From positions 62,001-126,000 of the forward strand of contig NZ_LQPT01000019.1 of NCBI RefSeq assembly GCF_002102355.1: a stretch of DNA of 64,000 nucleotides, in the 5' to 3' direction. The notes beneath the pieces are model-generated. The model ran no database searches. It worked only from the letters and a program-made list of their open reading frames with translations, and had not been told where the DNA came from. Source of the stretch: Mycobacterium sherrisii (GTDB taxonomy: Bacteria; Actinomycetota; Actinomycetes; Mycobacteriales; Mycobacteriaceae). Position 1 is the first letter of the stretch. Every line of letters starts with the position of its first letter. Both the position numbers and the translations under genes were made by a program. Shown one piece after another: positions 16,476-25,640 of the stretch.

Positions 16476-17620
16476 ATCTGTGGAATACGCCCGAGCGCGA
16501 ACAGTTGCGAAAGACGGTGCGCTCCTTCGCCGAACGTGAGGTTCTGCCGCATGTCGACGAGTGGGAGCGCAGCGGCGAATTGCCGCGCGAGTTGCACCGC
16601 CTCGCCGGCGACGCCGGACTGCTGGGGGCCAACTTTCCCGAATCGGCGGGCGGGGGCGGCGGTGACGGCGCCGACGCGTTGATCATCTGCGAGGAGATGC
16701 ATCAGGCCGGCGCCCCCGGCGGCGTGTTTGCCTCGCTGTTCACCTGCGGCATCGCGGTACCGCACATGATTGCCTCCGGAGACCAACGCCTCATCGAGGA
16801 GTTCGTCCGGCCCACTTTGGCCGGCGAAAAGATCGGGTCGCTGGCCATCACCGAACCCGGCGGCGGCTCGGACGTAGGCCACCTACGCACCAGCGCGGTC
16901 CGGGACGGCGACCACTACGTGGTCACTGGCGCCAAGACCTACATCACCTCCGGGGTACGCGCCGACTACGTGGTGACCGCGGTGCGCACCGGCGGCCCTG
17001 GCGCCGCGGGTGTTTCGCTGTTGGTGGTCGAAAAGGGCACACCCGGCTTCGAGGTCAGCCGCAAGCTGGACAAGATGGGCTGGCGGTCCTCGGACACCGC
17101 CGAACTGTCCTACACCGACGTGCGCGTGCCGGTGGCCAACCTGATCGGCCCGGAGAACAGCGGCTTCGCCCAGATCGCCCAGGCATTCGTGTCCGAGCGC
17201 ATCGGGCTTGCGGGACAGGCATATTCGAGTGCGCAGCGCTGTCTGGACATCACCGCGGCCTGGTGCCGAGACCGGCAGACATTCGGGCGGCCGCTGATCT
17301 CCCGGCAGTCCGTGCAGAACACCCTGGCCGAGATGGCCCGGCGCATCGACGTCGCCCGCGTCTACACCCGACACGTCGTGGAGCGGCAACTGGCCGGGGA
17401 AACCAACCTGATCCCCGAGGTGTGCTTCGCGAAGAACACCTCCGTGGAAGCCGGCGAGTGGGTGGCCAACCAGGGTGTCCAATTGTTCGGAGGCATGGGC
17501 TATATGAGCGAATGCGAGATCGAGCGTCAATACCGCGACATGAGAATCATCGGCATCGGCGGCGGCACCACCGAGATCCTCACCGCCCTGTCCGCCAAGC
17601 TTCTCGGCTACCAGTCATGA
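16472..17620 (+). CDS. fadE13: Acyl-CoA dehydrogenase FadE13
   Basis: A 382-residue flavoenzyme introducing an alpha-beta double bond into an acyl-CoA. FAD and substrate motifs are present (AITEPGGGSDVGHLRT, and QLFGGMGYMSE near the C terminus). The C-terminal catalytic Glu of straight-chain enzymes (the E of EGT) is replaced: the sequence reads IGGGTTEIL. A Glu sits instead in SERIGLAGQ, the helix position used by isovaleryl-CoA dehydrogenase. This points to a branched or isoprenoid acyl-CoA substrate. GTG start overlaps the previous gene, and its own stop overlaps accD2 (ATGA). Confidence 0.9.
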   Translation: MNLWNTPEREQLRKTVRSFAEREVLPHVDEWERSGELPRELHRLAGDAGLLGANFPESAGGGGGDGADALIICEEMHQAGAPGGVFASLFTCGIAVPHMIASGDQRLIEEFVRPTLAGEKIGSLAITEPGGGSDVGHLRTSAVRDGDHYVVTGAKTYITSGVRADYVVTAVRTGGPGAAGVSLLVVEKGTPGFEVSRKLDKMGWRSSDTAELSYTDVRVPVANLIGPENSGFAQIAQAFVSERIGLAGQAYSSAQRCLDITAAWCRDRQTFGRPLISRQSVQNTLAEMARRIDVARVYTRHVVERQLAGETNLIPEVCFAKNTSVEAGEWVANQGVQLFGGMGYMSECEIERQYRDMRIIGIGGGTTEILTALSAKLLGYQS

Positions 17621-19212
17621 CGGTGCTGCGGTCCACCCTCGACCCGAAGGCCGCCGGTTACGCCGACGCGGCGGAGACAATGCTGGCCAAGCTTGCCGAG
17701 ATCGACGCCGAGCACGCCAAGGCCCTGGCGGGCGGCGGGCCGAAATACGTCCAGCGCCATCACGACCGGGGCAAACTCACCGCCCGGGAACGCATCGAGT
17801 TGCTGCTGGACCCCGACTCGCCGTTCCTCGAGCTGAGCCCGCTGGCCGCCTACGGCAGTTCGTTCACCCTGGGCGCCAGCGTCGTGGTCGGCATCGGTGC
17901 GATCGAGGGCGTCGAATGCCTGGTCGTCGCCAACGATCCGACGGTCAAGGGCGGCACCAGCAACCCGTGGACACTGAGGAAGATCCTGCGGGCCAACCAG
18001 ATCGCGCGGGAAAACCGGTTGCCCGTGGTGTCGCTGGTCGAGTCGGGGGGCGCCGACTTGCCCACCCAGAAGGAAATTTTCGTTCCGGGCGGCCAGATGT
18101 TCCGTGACCTGACCCGGTTATCGGCCGCGGGCATCCCGACCATCGCGCTGGTCTTCGGCAACTCCACGGCCGGCGGGGCCTACGTGCCGGGCATGTCCGA
18201 TCACGTGGTGATGATCAAGGAACGGTCGAAGGTGTTTCTGGCGGGGCCGCCTTTGGTGAAGATGGCCACCGGCGAGGAGTCCGACGACGAATCCCTGGGT
18301 GGCGCCGAGATGCACGCTCGCACTTCGGGTTTGGCAGACTACTTTGCCGTCGACGAGCTCGACGCGATCCGCATCGGGCGGCGCATCGTCGCCCGGCTCA
18401 ACTGGGTCAAGCAGGGTCCGCGGCCGCGCCCCATGGTCGAGCCGCTGTTCGACGCCGAGGAGCTGATCGGTGTCGTGCCGTCGGATCTGCGCATCCCCTT
18501 CGACCCACGCGACGTGATCGCACGCGTTGTCGACGGCTCCGAATTCGACGAGTTCAAGCCGATGTTCGGCTCGTCGCTGGTGACCGGCTGGGCGACGCTG
18601 TGCGGCTACCCGATCGGCATTCTGGCCAACCACCGCGGCGTGCTGTTCAGCGAGGAGTCACAGAAGGCCACCCAGTTCATCCAACTGGCCAACCGCTACG
18701 ACACACCATTGCTGTTCCTGCACAACACCACCGGATACATGGTCGGTAAGGACTACGAGGAGGGCGGCATGATCAAGCACGGCTCGATGATGATCAACGC
18801 AGTCTCCAACTCGACCGTCCCGCACATCTCGCTGCTGATCGGCGCGTCCTACGGCGCCGGGCATTACGGCATGTGTGGGCGCGCCTACGACCCCCGGTTT
18901 CTGTTCGCGTGGCCCAGCGCGAAATCGGCGGTGATGGGCGGCGTCCAGCTGGCCGGGGTGCTGTCGATCGTGGCCCGGGCGGCCGCCGAGGCGCGCGGGC
19001 AGCAGGTCGACGAGGAGGCCGACGCCGCAATGCGGGCCGCCGTCGAGGGACAGATCGAGGCCGAATCGCTGCCGCTGGTGCTGTCCGGAATGCTTTACGA
19101 CGACGGTGTGATCGACCCCCGGGACACCCGCACCGTGCTGGGAATGTGCTTGTCTGCCATCGCAAATGGCCCGATCAAGGGTACGTCGAATTTCGGCGTC
19201 TTCCGGATGTGA
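17617..19212 (+). CDS. accD2: Acyl-CoA carboxylase carboxyltransferase subunit AccD2
   Basis: A 531-residue carboxyltransferase beta subunit. Start ATG 17617 overlaps the fadE13 stop. The two crotonase-like halves are complete, with acyl-CoA-binding GGxxxP-type loops (VFGNSTAGGAYVPGMSD, and GASYGAGHYGMCGRAY in the C-terminal half). With AccA2 it should transfer carboxyl from biotin to an acyl-CoA. The sequence (NHRGVLFSEESQKATQFIQL, HNTTGYMVG) resembles 3-methylcrotonyl-CoA and geranyl-CoA carboxylases more than propionyl-CoA carboxylases. Confidence 0.92.
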   Translation: MTVLRSTLDPKAAGYADAAETMLAKLAEIDAEHAKALAGGGPKYVQRHHDRGKLTARERIELLLDPDSPFLELSPLAAYGSSFTLGASVVVGIGAIEGVECLVVANDPTVKGGTSNPWTLRKILRANQIARENRLPVVSLVESGGADLPTQKEIFVPGGQMFRDLTRLSAAGIPTIALVFGNSTAGGAYVPGMSDHVVMIKERSKVFLAGPPLVKMATGEESDDESLGGAEMHARTSGLADYFAVDELDAIRIGRRIVARLNWVKQGPRPRPMVEPLFDAEELIGVVPSDLRIPFDPRDVIARVVDGSEFDEFKPMFGSSLVTGWATLCGYPIGILANHRGVLFSEESQKATQFIQLANRYDTPLLFLHNTTGYMVGKDYEEGGMIKHGSMMINAVSNSTVPHISLLIGASYGAGHYGMCGRAYDPRFLFAWPSAKSAVMGGVQLAGVLSIVARAAAEARGQQVDEEADAAMRAAVEGQIEAESLPLVLSGMLYDDGVIDPRDTRTVLGMCLSAIANGPIKGTSNFGVFRM

Positions 19213-19217
19213 GCCCA

Positions 19218-21230
19218 ATGGCCATCACTCGAGTACTGGTTGCCAATCGCGGCGAGATCGCTCGCCGGGTCTTCGCCACCTGCCGACGGCTCGGCCTGGG
19301 CACCGTCGCGGTCTACACCGAGCCGGACGCCGCCGCCCCGCACGTCACCGAGGCGGACTTGCGCGTGCGCCTGGCCCAGCCGAACGACTACCTCAACGCC
19401 GAGGCCATCATTGCCGCCGCCCGCGCGGCGGGCGCCGACGCCATCCATCCCGGCTACGGATTTCTCTCGGAGAACGCCGATTTCGCCGCCGCAGTCCAGG
19501 ACGCGGGCCTGATCTGGGTCGGACCGCCGGTGGATGCGGTGGGCGCGATGGGCTCCAAGATCGAGTCCAAGAAGTTGATGGCTGCTGCCGGTGTTCCGGT
19601 CCTCGACGAACTCGACCCCGACTCGGTCACCCAGGACCAGCTGCCGGTGCTGGTCAAGGCCTCCGCCGGCGGCGGCGGCCGCGGGATGCGGGTGGTGCGC
19701 GAATTGTCGGCACTGGCAACCGAAGTCGCCGCCGCGCAGCGTGAAGCCCAGAACGCCTTCGGCGACCCGACCGTGTTCTGCGAGCGTTACCTGCCGACCG
19801 GTCATCACGTGGAGGTGCAGGTCCTCGCCGACAGCCACGGCACGGTGTGGGCGGTCGGCGAACGCGAATGCTCGATTCAGCGCCGCCATCAAAAGATCAT
19901 TGAAGAGGCGCCCTCCCCGCTGGTGGAACGCATTGCGGGCATGCGGGACAAGCTTTTCCATGCGGCGCGGCTGGCCGCCGGGGCGATCGGCTACGCCGGT
20001 GCCGGCACGGTCGAGTTTCTCGCCGACGACAATGGCGAGTTCTTCTTCCTGGAGATGAACACCCGGCTCCAGGTCGAGCACCCGGTCACGGAGGAGACCA
20101 CCGGGGTGGACCTGGTCGCGCTGCAGCTCGCGGTCGCCGACGGCGAGCGTTTGGACGCCGAACCACCCGCCGCTGAAGGATATTCGATCGAGGCCAGGTT
20201 GTATGCCGAAGACCCCGCACGCGGCTGGCAGCCGCAGGCCGGCCCGGTGCACACCATCGACGTGCCCGGCGTCCGAGCCCAATTCGACTCGCTGGGTGGG
20301 CGCACCGGGATCCGTCTGGACTCCGGCATTGTCGACGGATCGACGGTGTCGATCCACTATGACCCGATGCTGGCCAAGGTCATCTCCTACGCGCCGACGC
20401 GGCGGCAATCCGCACTGGTGCTTGCCGACGCGCTGGCCCGGACACGGCTGCACGGCCTGCGCACTAATCGCGAGCTGTTGGTCAACGTGCTGCGTCATCC
20501 GGCCTTCCTCGACGGGGCGACCGACACCGCGTTCTTTGACACCCACGGCTTGGCCGGGCTGGCGGCACCGCTGGCCGACGAGTGCGTCGTGCGTCTGTCG
20601 GCAACCGCGGCCGCGCTCGCCGACGCCGCACACAATCGCGCGACCGCCGCGGTTTTCGGGTCGCTTCCCAGCGGCTGGCGCAACCTGCCGTCGGGCTACC
20701 AGGTCAAGACGTATCGAGACGACCAGGACACCGAGCATCGAATCGAATACCGTTTTACCCGAACCGGATTGGTGCTCGCCGGGGACGGATCGGTGCAGCT
20801 GGTCTCGGTAACGCCCGACGAGGTGGTGCTGACCGATGCCGACGGGGTGGGCTGCCGGTTCACCGTCGCTCGGCACGGCCGAGACGTCTACGTCGATTCG
20901 CCACGCGGACCCGTTCACCTGGACGCGGTACCGCGGTTCCCCGACCCGGGTTCCTCGGTCGCAAGGGGGTCGTTGGTGGCACCGATGCCCGGCAGCGTCA
21001 TCCGGGTCGGCGCCCGGGCCGGCGACACCGTGACGGCCGGGCAGCCGTTGATCTGGCTGGAGGCTATGAAGATGGAGCACACCATCAACGCTCCGGCCGA
21101 CGGCGTGCTCACCGAACTTCATGTCGATCCCGGTCAGCAGGTCGAGGTTGGGGCAGTCCTGGCGCGCGTCGAAGCCCCCGCCGCGGATGCGGCGCCCGAT
21201 TCCGATGAGCAACCAAAAGGAGATGCTTAA
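19218..21230 (+). CDS. accA2: Biotin-dependent acyl-CoA carboxylase alpha subunit AccA2 (BC-BCCP)
   Basis: A 670-residue alpha subunit. The biotin carboxylase domain fills about residues 1-450 with the ATP loop KASAGGGGRGMR and EMNTRLQVEHPVTE; a BT-type linker follows; the C-terminal biotinyl domain carries the acceptor Lys in EAMKMEH near residue 617. ATG 19218 begins 5 bases after accD2. It carboxylates its biotin with bicarbonate and ATP and passes the group to AccD2. A long open antisense frame across this gene is a GC-codon artefact. Confidence 0.95.
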   Translation: MAITRVLVANRGEIARRVFATCRRLGLGTVAVYTEPDAAAPHVTEADLRVRLAQPNDYLNAEAIIAAARAAGADAIHPGYGFLSENADFAAAVQDAGLIWVGPPVDAVGAMGSKIESKKLMAAAGVPVLDELDPDSVTQDQLPVLVKASAGGGGRGMRVVRELSALATEVAAAQREAQNAFGDPTVFCERYLPTGHHVEVQVLADSHGTVWAVGERECSIQRRHQKIIEEAPSPLVERIAGMRDKLFHAARLAAGAIGYAGAGTVEFLADDNGEFFFLEMNTRLQVEHPVTEETTGVDLVALQLAVADGERLDAEPPAAEGYSIEARLYAEDPARGWQPQAGPVHTIDVPGVRAQFDSLGGRTGIRLDSGIVDGSTVSIHYDPMLAKVISYAPTRRQSALVLADALARTRLHGLRTNRELLVNVLRHPAFLDGATDTAFFDTHGLAGLAAPLADECVVRLSATAAALADAAHNRATAAVFGSLPSGWRNLPSGYQVKTYRDDQDTEHRIEYRFTRTGLVLAGDGSVQLVSVTPDEVVLTDADGVGCRFTVARHGRDVYVDSPRGPVHLDAVPRFPDPGSSVARGSLVAPMPGSVIRVGARAGDTVTAGQPLIWLEAMKMEHTINAPADGVLTELHVDPGQQVEVGAVLARVEAPAADAAPDSDEQPKGDA

Positions 21231-22397
21231 ATGACCGACACCAGCTTCATCGAAAGCGAAGAACGCCAGGCGCTGCGAAAGTCGGTGGCCGCTTGGGCCG
21301 CCAGTTACGGCAGCGAGTACTACCTGAAGAAGGCCCGGGCACAGCAGCACACCGACGAATTGTGGTCGGAGGCAGGCAGACTGGGCTTCCTCGGGGTGAA
21401 CCTGCCGGAGGAATACGGCGGCGGCGGGGCCGGGATGTATGAGCTGTCCTTGGTGATGGAGGAGATGGCCGCGGCCGGCAGCGCGTTGCTGCTGATGGTC
21501 GTGTCGCCGGCCATCAACGGCACCATCATCAGCAAGTTCGGCACCGAAGAACAGAAGAAGCGCTGGATTCCCGGCATCGCCGACGGAACGTGCACCATGG
21601 CATTCGCAATCACCGAGCCGGACGCCGGCTCCAACTCGCACAGGATCACCACCACCGCCCGCCGCGACGGCAGCGACTGGATCCTCAACGGCCAGAAGGT
21701 CTACATCTCCGGCGTCGATCAGGCCCAGGCGGTGCTGGTGGTCGGGCGCACCGAAGAGGCCAGGACCGGCAAACTACGCCCGGCACTGTTCGTGGTGCCC
21801 ACCGATGCCCCCGGATTCACCTACACGCCAATCGAAATGGAGCTCATCAGCCCCGAGCGCCAGTTCCAGGTCTTCCTGGACGACGTCCGGCTGCCGGCCG
21901 ACGCACTGGTCGGTTCCGAGGACGCCGCGATCGCGCAATTGTTCGCCGGCCTCAACCCGGAGCGGATCATGGGTGCGGCCAGCGCCGTCGGCATGGGACG
22001 GTTCGCGCTCGGCAAGGCCGCCGACTACGTCAAGACCCGTCAGGTGTGGGGAGCGCCGATCGGCGCACACCAGGGGTTGTCGCATCCGTTGGCGCAGTGC
22101 CACATTGAGGTCGAACTGGCCAAGCTGATGATGCAGAAGGCCGCCACGCTCTATGACAGCGGTGACGACGCGGGCGCGGCCACGGCGGCCAACATGGCCA
22201 AATACGCTGCGGCGGAGGCGTCTACCCGATCGGTCGACCAGGCCGTGCAGTCGATGGGCGGCAACGGGCTGACCAAGGAATACGGCGTGGCGGCCATGCT
22301 GGCCTCTGCGCGGCTCGGGCGGATCGCCCCGGTCAGCCGCGAGATGGTGCTGAACTTCGTCGCGCAGACATCGCTGGGCCTGCCGCGAAGCTACTGA
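21231..22397 (+). CDS. fadE12: Acyl-CoA dehydrogenase FadE12
   Basis: A 388-residue acyl-CoA dehydrogenase whose ATG directly follows the accA2 stop. FAD motifs AFAITEPDAGSNSHRITTTA and MGGNGLTKEYGV are clear. As in FadE13, the C-terminal EGT Glu is missing (the segment reads RIAPVSREM) and a Glu is present at the isovaleryl-CoA-dehydrogenase-like place (LNPERIMGAA). Two such enzymes in one carboxylase operon suggests two rounds of branched-chain desaturation or two substrates. Confidence 0.9.
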   Translation: MTDTSFIESEERQALRKSVAAWAASYGSEYYLKKARAQQHTDELWSEAGRLGFLGVNLPEEYGGGGAGMYELSLVMEEMAAAGSALLLMVVSPAINGTIISKFGTEEQKKRWIPGIADGTCTMAFAITEPDAGSNSHRITTTARRDGSDWILNGQKVYISGVDQAQAVLVVGRTEEARTGKLRPALFVVPTDAPGFTYTPIEMELISPERQFQVFLDDVRLPADALVGSEDAAIAQLFAGLNPERIMGAASAVGMGRFALGKAADYVKTRQVWGAPIGAHQGLSHPLAQCHIEVELAKLMMQKAATLYDSGDDAGAATAANMAKYAAAEASTRSVDQAVQSMGGNGLTKEYGVAAMLASARLGRIAPVSREMVLNFVAQTSLGLPRSY

Positions 22398-22406
22398 GGC
22401 CCGCCG

Positions 22407-23225
22407 ATGGACACCCTGGTCGAATACGCCGGGCCCGACGACGTCGCGGGCCCCTTCGCCCGGCTGACGTTGAACTCGCCGCACAATCGCAACGCCTTGT
22501 CCACCGCCCTGGTCAGCCAGCTGCACCAGGGTTTGCGTGACGCGGCGGCGGATCCCGCGGTGCGCGCGGTGGTGCTGGGCCACACCGGCAGCACCTTCTG
22601 CGCCGGTGCCGACCTGAGCGAGGCGGGCGGGGATGGCCCGCGTACCGATCCGTTCGATATGGCGGCGGTGCGTGCCCGGGAGATGACCACCCTGCTGCGC
22701 GCCATCGTCGCCTCGCCGCTGCCGGTGATCGCCGCCATCGACGGACACGTCCGGGCGGGCGGGTTCGGTCTCGTCGGCGCCTGCGACATCGCGGTCGCCG
22801 GCCCGCGCAGCACCTTCGCGTTGACCGAGGCCCGCATCGGCGTTGCCCCGGCCATCATCTCGCTGACCCTGCTGCCCAAGCTGTCGCCCCGGGCCGCGGC
22901 CCGGTACTACCTGACCGGCGAGACGTTCGACGCCGCCCAGGCCGCGCAGATCGGCTTGGTCACGTCGGCCGCCGACGACGTGAACGCCGCGGTGGCGAAG
23001 CTCGTCGTCGATATCGGCCGCGGGTCACCTCAGGGCCTGGCGGCGTCGAAGGCGCTCACCACGGCGGCCGTGCTCGCGGGCTTCGAGCGTGGCGCCGAAC
23101 GTCTTGCCGAGGAGTCCGCGCGGCTGTTCGTGTCCGAGGAAGCACGCGAAGGCATGCTGGCGTTCTTGCAGAAGCGTCCGCCCAGTTGGGTCCGGCCGGC
23201 GAGCTCGAACGATGCCGCCCAGTAA
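22407..23225 (+). CDS. echA7: Enoyl-CoA hydratase EchA7
   Basis: A 272-residue crotonase-family enzyme and last gene of the operon, 9 bases after fadE12. Oxyanion-hole segments HTGSTFCAGADLSE and IDGHVRAGGFGLVGACD are complete and the C terminus has the usual trimerisation helix. In the analogous Atu and Liu pathways this position is taken by isohexenylglutaconyl-CoA or 3-methylglutaconyl-CoA hydratase, which is the role I infer here. Confidence 0.88.
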   Translation: MDTLVEYAGPDDVAGPFARLTLNSPHNRNALSTALVSQLHQGLRDAAADPAVRAVVLGHTGSTFCAGADLSEAGGDGPRTDPFDMAAVRAREMTTLLRAIVASPLPVIAAIDGHVRAGGFGLVGACDIAVAGPRSTFALTEARIGVAPAIISLTLLPKLSPRAAARYYLTGETFDAAQAAQIGLVTSAADDVNAAVAKLVVDIGRGSPQGLAASKALTTAAVLAGFERGAERLAEESARLFVSEEAREGMLAFLQKRPPSWVRPASSNDAAQ

Positions 23226-23264
23226 GTCGCGCATCCGCGGATGGTTGCGATTTAGCCAACCCTC

Positions 23265-23292
23265 TTGCAGCAACAGTTGTACGTCGTACGCT
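23265..23292 (+). promoter_or_regulatory. Possible SigA-type promoter for the DUF1707 gene
   Basis: TTGCAG (23265-23270) and TACGCT (23287-23292) with a 16-base spacer end five bases before ATG 23298 and eight before ATG 23301. No Shine-Dalgarno is present, so a leaderless transcript starting at or near the ATG is plausible. Confidence 0.35.
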
Positions 23293-23297
23293 CGTGG

Positions 23298-23900
23298 ATG
23301 ATGAGCGACTCGGCGCAACACGACGCGAAGACCGCGCGCGACGACATGTCGCGTGCGGCCGACACGGATCGCATTCAAATCGCGCAGTTGCTGGCCTACG
23401 CGGCCGAGCAGGGGCGGCTGCAGCTCAAGGATTACGAAGACCGCCTGGCCAGGGCGTACGCGGCGACGACGTACGAGGAGCTGGACCGGTTGCGGGCCGA
23501 TTTGCCCGGTGCGCAGATGAGCCCGCGCCGGGGCGGCAAACCGAACCCGGCGCCGTCGACGCTGCTGCTGGCGCTGCTGAGCGGATTCGAGCGGCGCGGC
23601 CGATGGAACGTGCCGAAGAAGCTGACCACGTTCACACTGTGGGGCAGCGGGGTGGTCGATCTGCGCTACGCCGACTTCACCTCGACGGAGGTGGACATCC
23701 ATGTGGTGTCGATCATGGGCGCGCAGAGCATCGTGGTGCCCCCGGAGGTCAACGTCGAAATCCACGGTCACGGCGTGATGGGCGGTTTCGACCGCGATGT
23801 CATCGGTGAGGGTACGCCAGGTGCACCTCGGGTGAAGATCCACGGATTCTCGTTCTGGGGCGGCGTGGGCGTCAAGCGCAAAGCCCGGCGGGCCCATTAG
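23298..23900 (+). CDS. DUF1707 SHOCT-like domain protein
   Basis: A 200-residue protein (start ATG 23298 or 23301). The N-terminal DUF1707 domain (about residues 20-75) has the typical RIQIAQLLAYAAEQGRLQLKD...EERL-like pattern with LKDYEDRLARAYAATTYEEL; the C-terminal half (about 120-190) is a beta-rich cell-wall-active-antibiotics-response-like domain (DLRYADFTSTEVDIHVVSIMG). Such proteins are probably envelope-stress or membrane-associated regulators, but the function is unproven. It matches Rv0966c in size and place; the copper genes csoR-ctpV that I recall beside Rv0966c are absent here. Confidence 0.75.
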   Translation: MMSDSAQHDAKTARDDMSRAADTDRIQIAQLLAYAAEQGRLQLKDYEDRLARAYAATTYEELDRLRADLPGAQMSPRRGGKPNPAPSTLLLALLSGFERRGRWNVPKKLTTFTLWGSGVVDLRYADFTSTEVDIHVVSIMGAQSIVVPPEVNVEIHGHGVMGGFDRDVIGEGTPGAPRVKIHGFSFWGGVGVKRKARRAH

Positions 23901-24199
23901 CGAATCGACGCGTCCCGCCGATCTGGAGAATCGCTCAGGTTATCGGTTGTAGGCCAAAAATGGGCGAAATTGCGTATGTTCGCAAAAACGCCAAATTGTC
24001 GCGTGCGTAGACTAGCGTCCCACTCAGCTGTTGAGGGGGTACTGGCGACGCCCTAGGGTCGGGCCCCAATGCATCGGGTGTCGCATTAATCCAACATGAA
24101 CGGTGGATTGCTGGTGCGCGAAAACCGTTGCGCCAGAGGATATTCCGGCACCCTCACCGGCACAAGAAATGTCGGCATCAGGCAGAGCAAGGCTGGAAC
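23901..24199. other. Intergenic region before the acyltransferase pair
   Basis: About 300 bases with clearly lower GC than the flanking genes, especially 23950-24000 where A/T runs occur. A short dyad TTGCG-N6-CGCAA lies at 23970-23985. No open frame of convincing codon use and no clear promoter were found. Low GC at the entrance to an accessory gene pair is the kind of place where Lsr2-type silencing could act; that is inference. Confidence 0.4.
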
Positions 24200-25636
24200 A
24201 TGGTCGCACTCGGAAGCATCAACGAATGGCAGCCACCGCATGGCCGGCTGACCATGTGGACGGCGGTCTCGGCGGCGCACCTCGCGGCCAGCACCGCGCG
24301 CCGTGACACGCTGCCGCCGAGTTATCAACAAACGCAACACCTCTGGGCCGCCCATCACGGCCGAGTCATGGACAGGCAGTTGCCACGTCTGATGGTCGTT
24401 GCCTGGGACATCCCCGGCGCGTGCGACCTGGCGGCGATGACCGATGCGGTCAATTGCCATGTCCGCCGTCACGACACCTACCACAGCTGGTTCGAATTCC
24501 AGGACGGCGTCATCGTGCGCCGCGCCATCGACCACCCACCCGCCATCGAGCTGGTGCCCGTCGCGTGCGGACGGATGACCCCCGACCAGGTGCGCAGCCA
24601 CGCGTTGTCGGCGACTCCAGAGACACTCGAGTGGGGTAGCTTCAGCTTCGGCATCATCGAGCATGCCGACTACTTCACCTTCTATGCCAGCGTCGATCAC
24701 CTGCACATCGACGGCTTGTCGGCCGGGGTGATCTTCTACGACATTCACCTGACCTATCGGGAGCTTGCGCAGGGCCGGGCGGCACCTCCACCCGACGCGG
24801 TGTGCAGCTATCGCGACTACACCGCGCGGCAGCGCGCGAGGGCGGCGGCACTGACCCTGTCCTCGCCGGAAATCCAGGACTGGATCAACTTCGCCCGCGA
24901 CGCCGACGGCGACTGGCCGAGCTTTCCACTGCCATTGGGTGACACCTGGTCCAGCAGTGCCGGTGATCTGGTGACCGTCGAGGTGTTGGACGCGGCCGAA
25001 ACGGAAGCGTTCGACGCCGCCTGCGTCAGCGCCGGGGCCCGATTCCTCGGTGGAGTTCTGGCCTGCACGGCGTTGACCGAAAACCAGTTGACCGGCAAGG
25101 AAATTCATCACGGATTCACGGCCCGCGACACCCGGATGCCCGGCACCGACACCATGACGGTGGGCTGGTTCGCCAGCATGGTGCCGGTCGCGGTGCCCAC
25201 CACCGGCGGCACGTTCGCCGAGGTCGCCCGCGCCGCGCAGCACTCCTTCGACGCGGCCAAAGACCTGGCCCACGTACCGGTCGAGCGGATCCTGGAGCTG
25301 GGCACACCGGACGATCTGGGCATCAAATTGCCCTCGCAGCTGCCGATGATGCTGTCCTACCTGGATTTTCGCAAAATTCCGTTGGCCGGTTTATGGGCCG
25401 AGACGAACTTCGGCACTTACGGCGACAACCTCTCCCACGGAGGTGTCAACGTGTGGATCAACCGGCACGCGGAGCGGACCACGATCACCATCTCCTTCCC
25501 GGACAACGAGGTTGCACGGGAATCGGTGCACCGCTACATCGAGACGCTCAAGGCCATCTTCGCCCGCGCCGTCGGCAGGACGCCGCTACGGACGGACCTG
25601 GCCGGCGCCGCGGAGAACGACAACGAGGCGGCCTAG
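24200..25636 (+). CDS. PapA-type condensation acyltransferase
   Basis: A 478-residue acyltransferase; ATG 24200 is preferred over upstream in-frame codons because similarity to PapA1/PapA2/PapA3 begins at LGSINEWQPPHG. The conserved block LPPSYQQTQHL, the RRHDTYHSWFEF segment and the catalytic HxxxDG motif (DHLHIDGLSAG, about residue 170) are intact. PapA enzymes load polyketide-derived acyl groups onto trehalose or other acceptors to make surface lipids (SL-1, DAT, PAT). No pks, fadD or mmpL gene is adjacent, so donor and acceptor are unknown. Four bases separate it from the second acyltransferase. Confidence 0.88.
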   Translation: MVALGSINEWQPPHGRLTMWTAVSAAHLAASTARRDTLPPSYQQTQHLWAAHHGRVMDRQLPRLMVVAWDIPGACDLAAMTDAVNCHVRRHDTYHSWFEFQDGVIVRRAIDHPPAIELVPVACGRMTPDQVRSHALSATPETLEWGSFSFGIIEHADYFTFYASVDHLHIDGLSAGVIFYDIHLTYRELAQGRAAPPPDAVCSYRDYTARQRARAAALTLSSPEIQDWINFARDADGDWPSFPLPLGDTWSSSAGDLVTVEVLDAAETEAFDAACVSAGARFLGGVLACTALTENQLTGKEIHHGFTARDTRMPGTDTMTVGWFASMVPVAVPTTGGTFAEVARAAQHSFDAAKDLAHVPVERILELGTPDDLGIKLPSQLPMMLSYLDFRKIPLAGLWAETNFGTYGDNLSHGGVNVWINRHAERTTITISFPDNEVARESVHRYIETLKAIFARAVGRTPLRTDLAGAAENDNEAA

Positions 25637-25640
25637 CCGA

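Noticed and set aside
19095-21641. 848-codon open frame antisense to accA2/fadE12
   Set aside because: Codon positions mirror the real genes' GC-ending codons; the product is His/Gly/Arg-rich with no domain, while the plus strand encodes complete AccA2 and FadE12.
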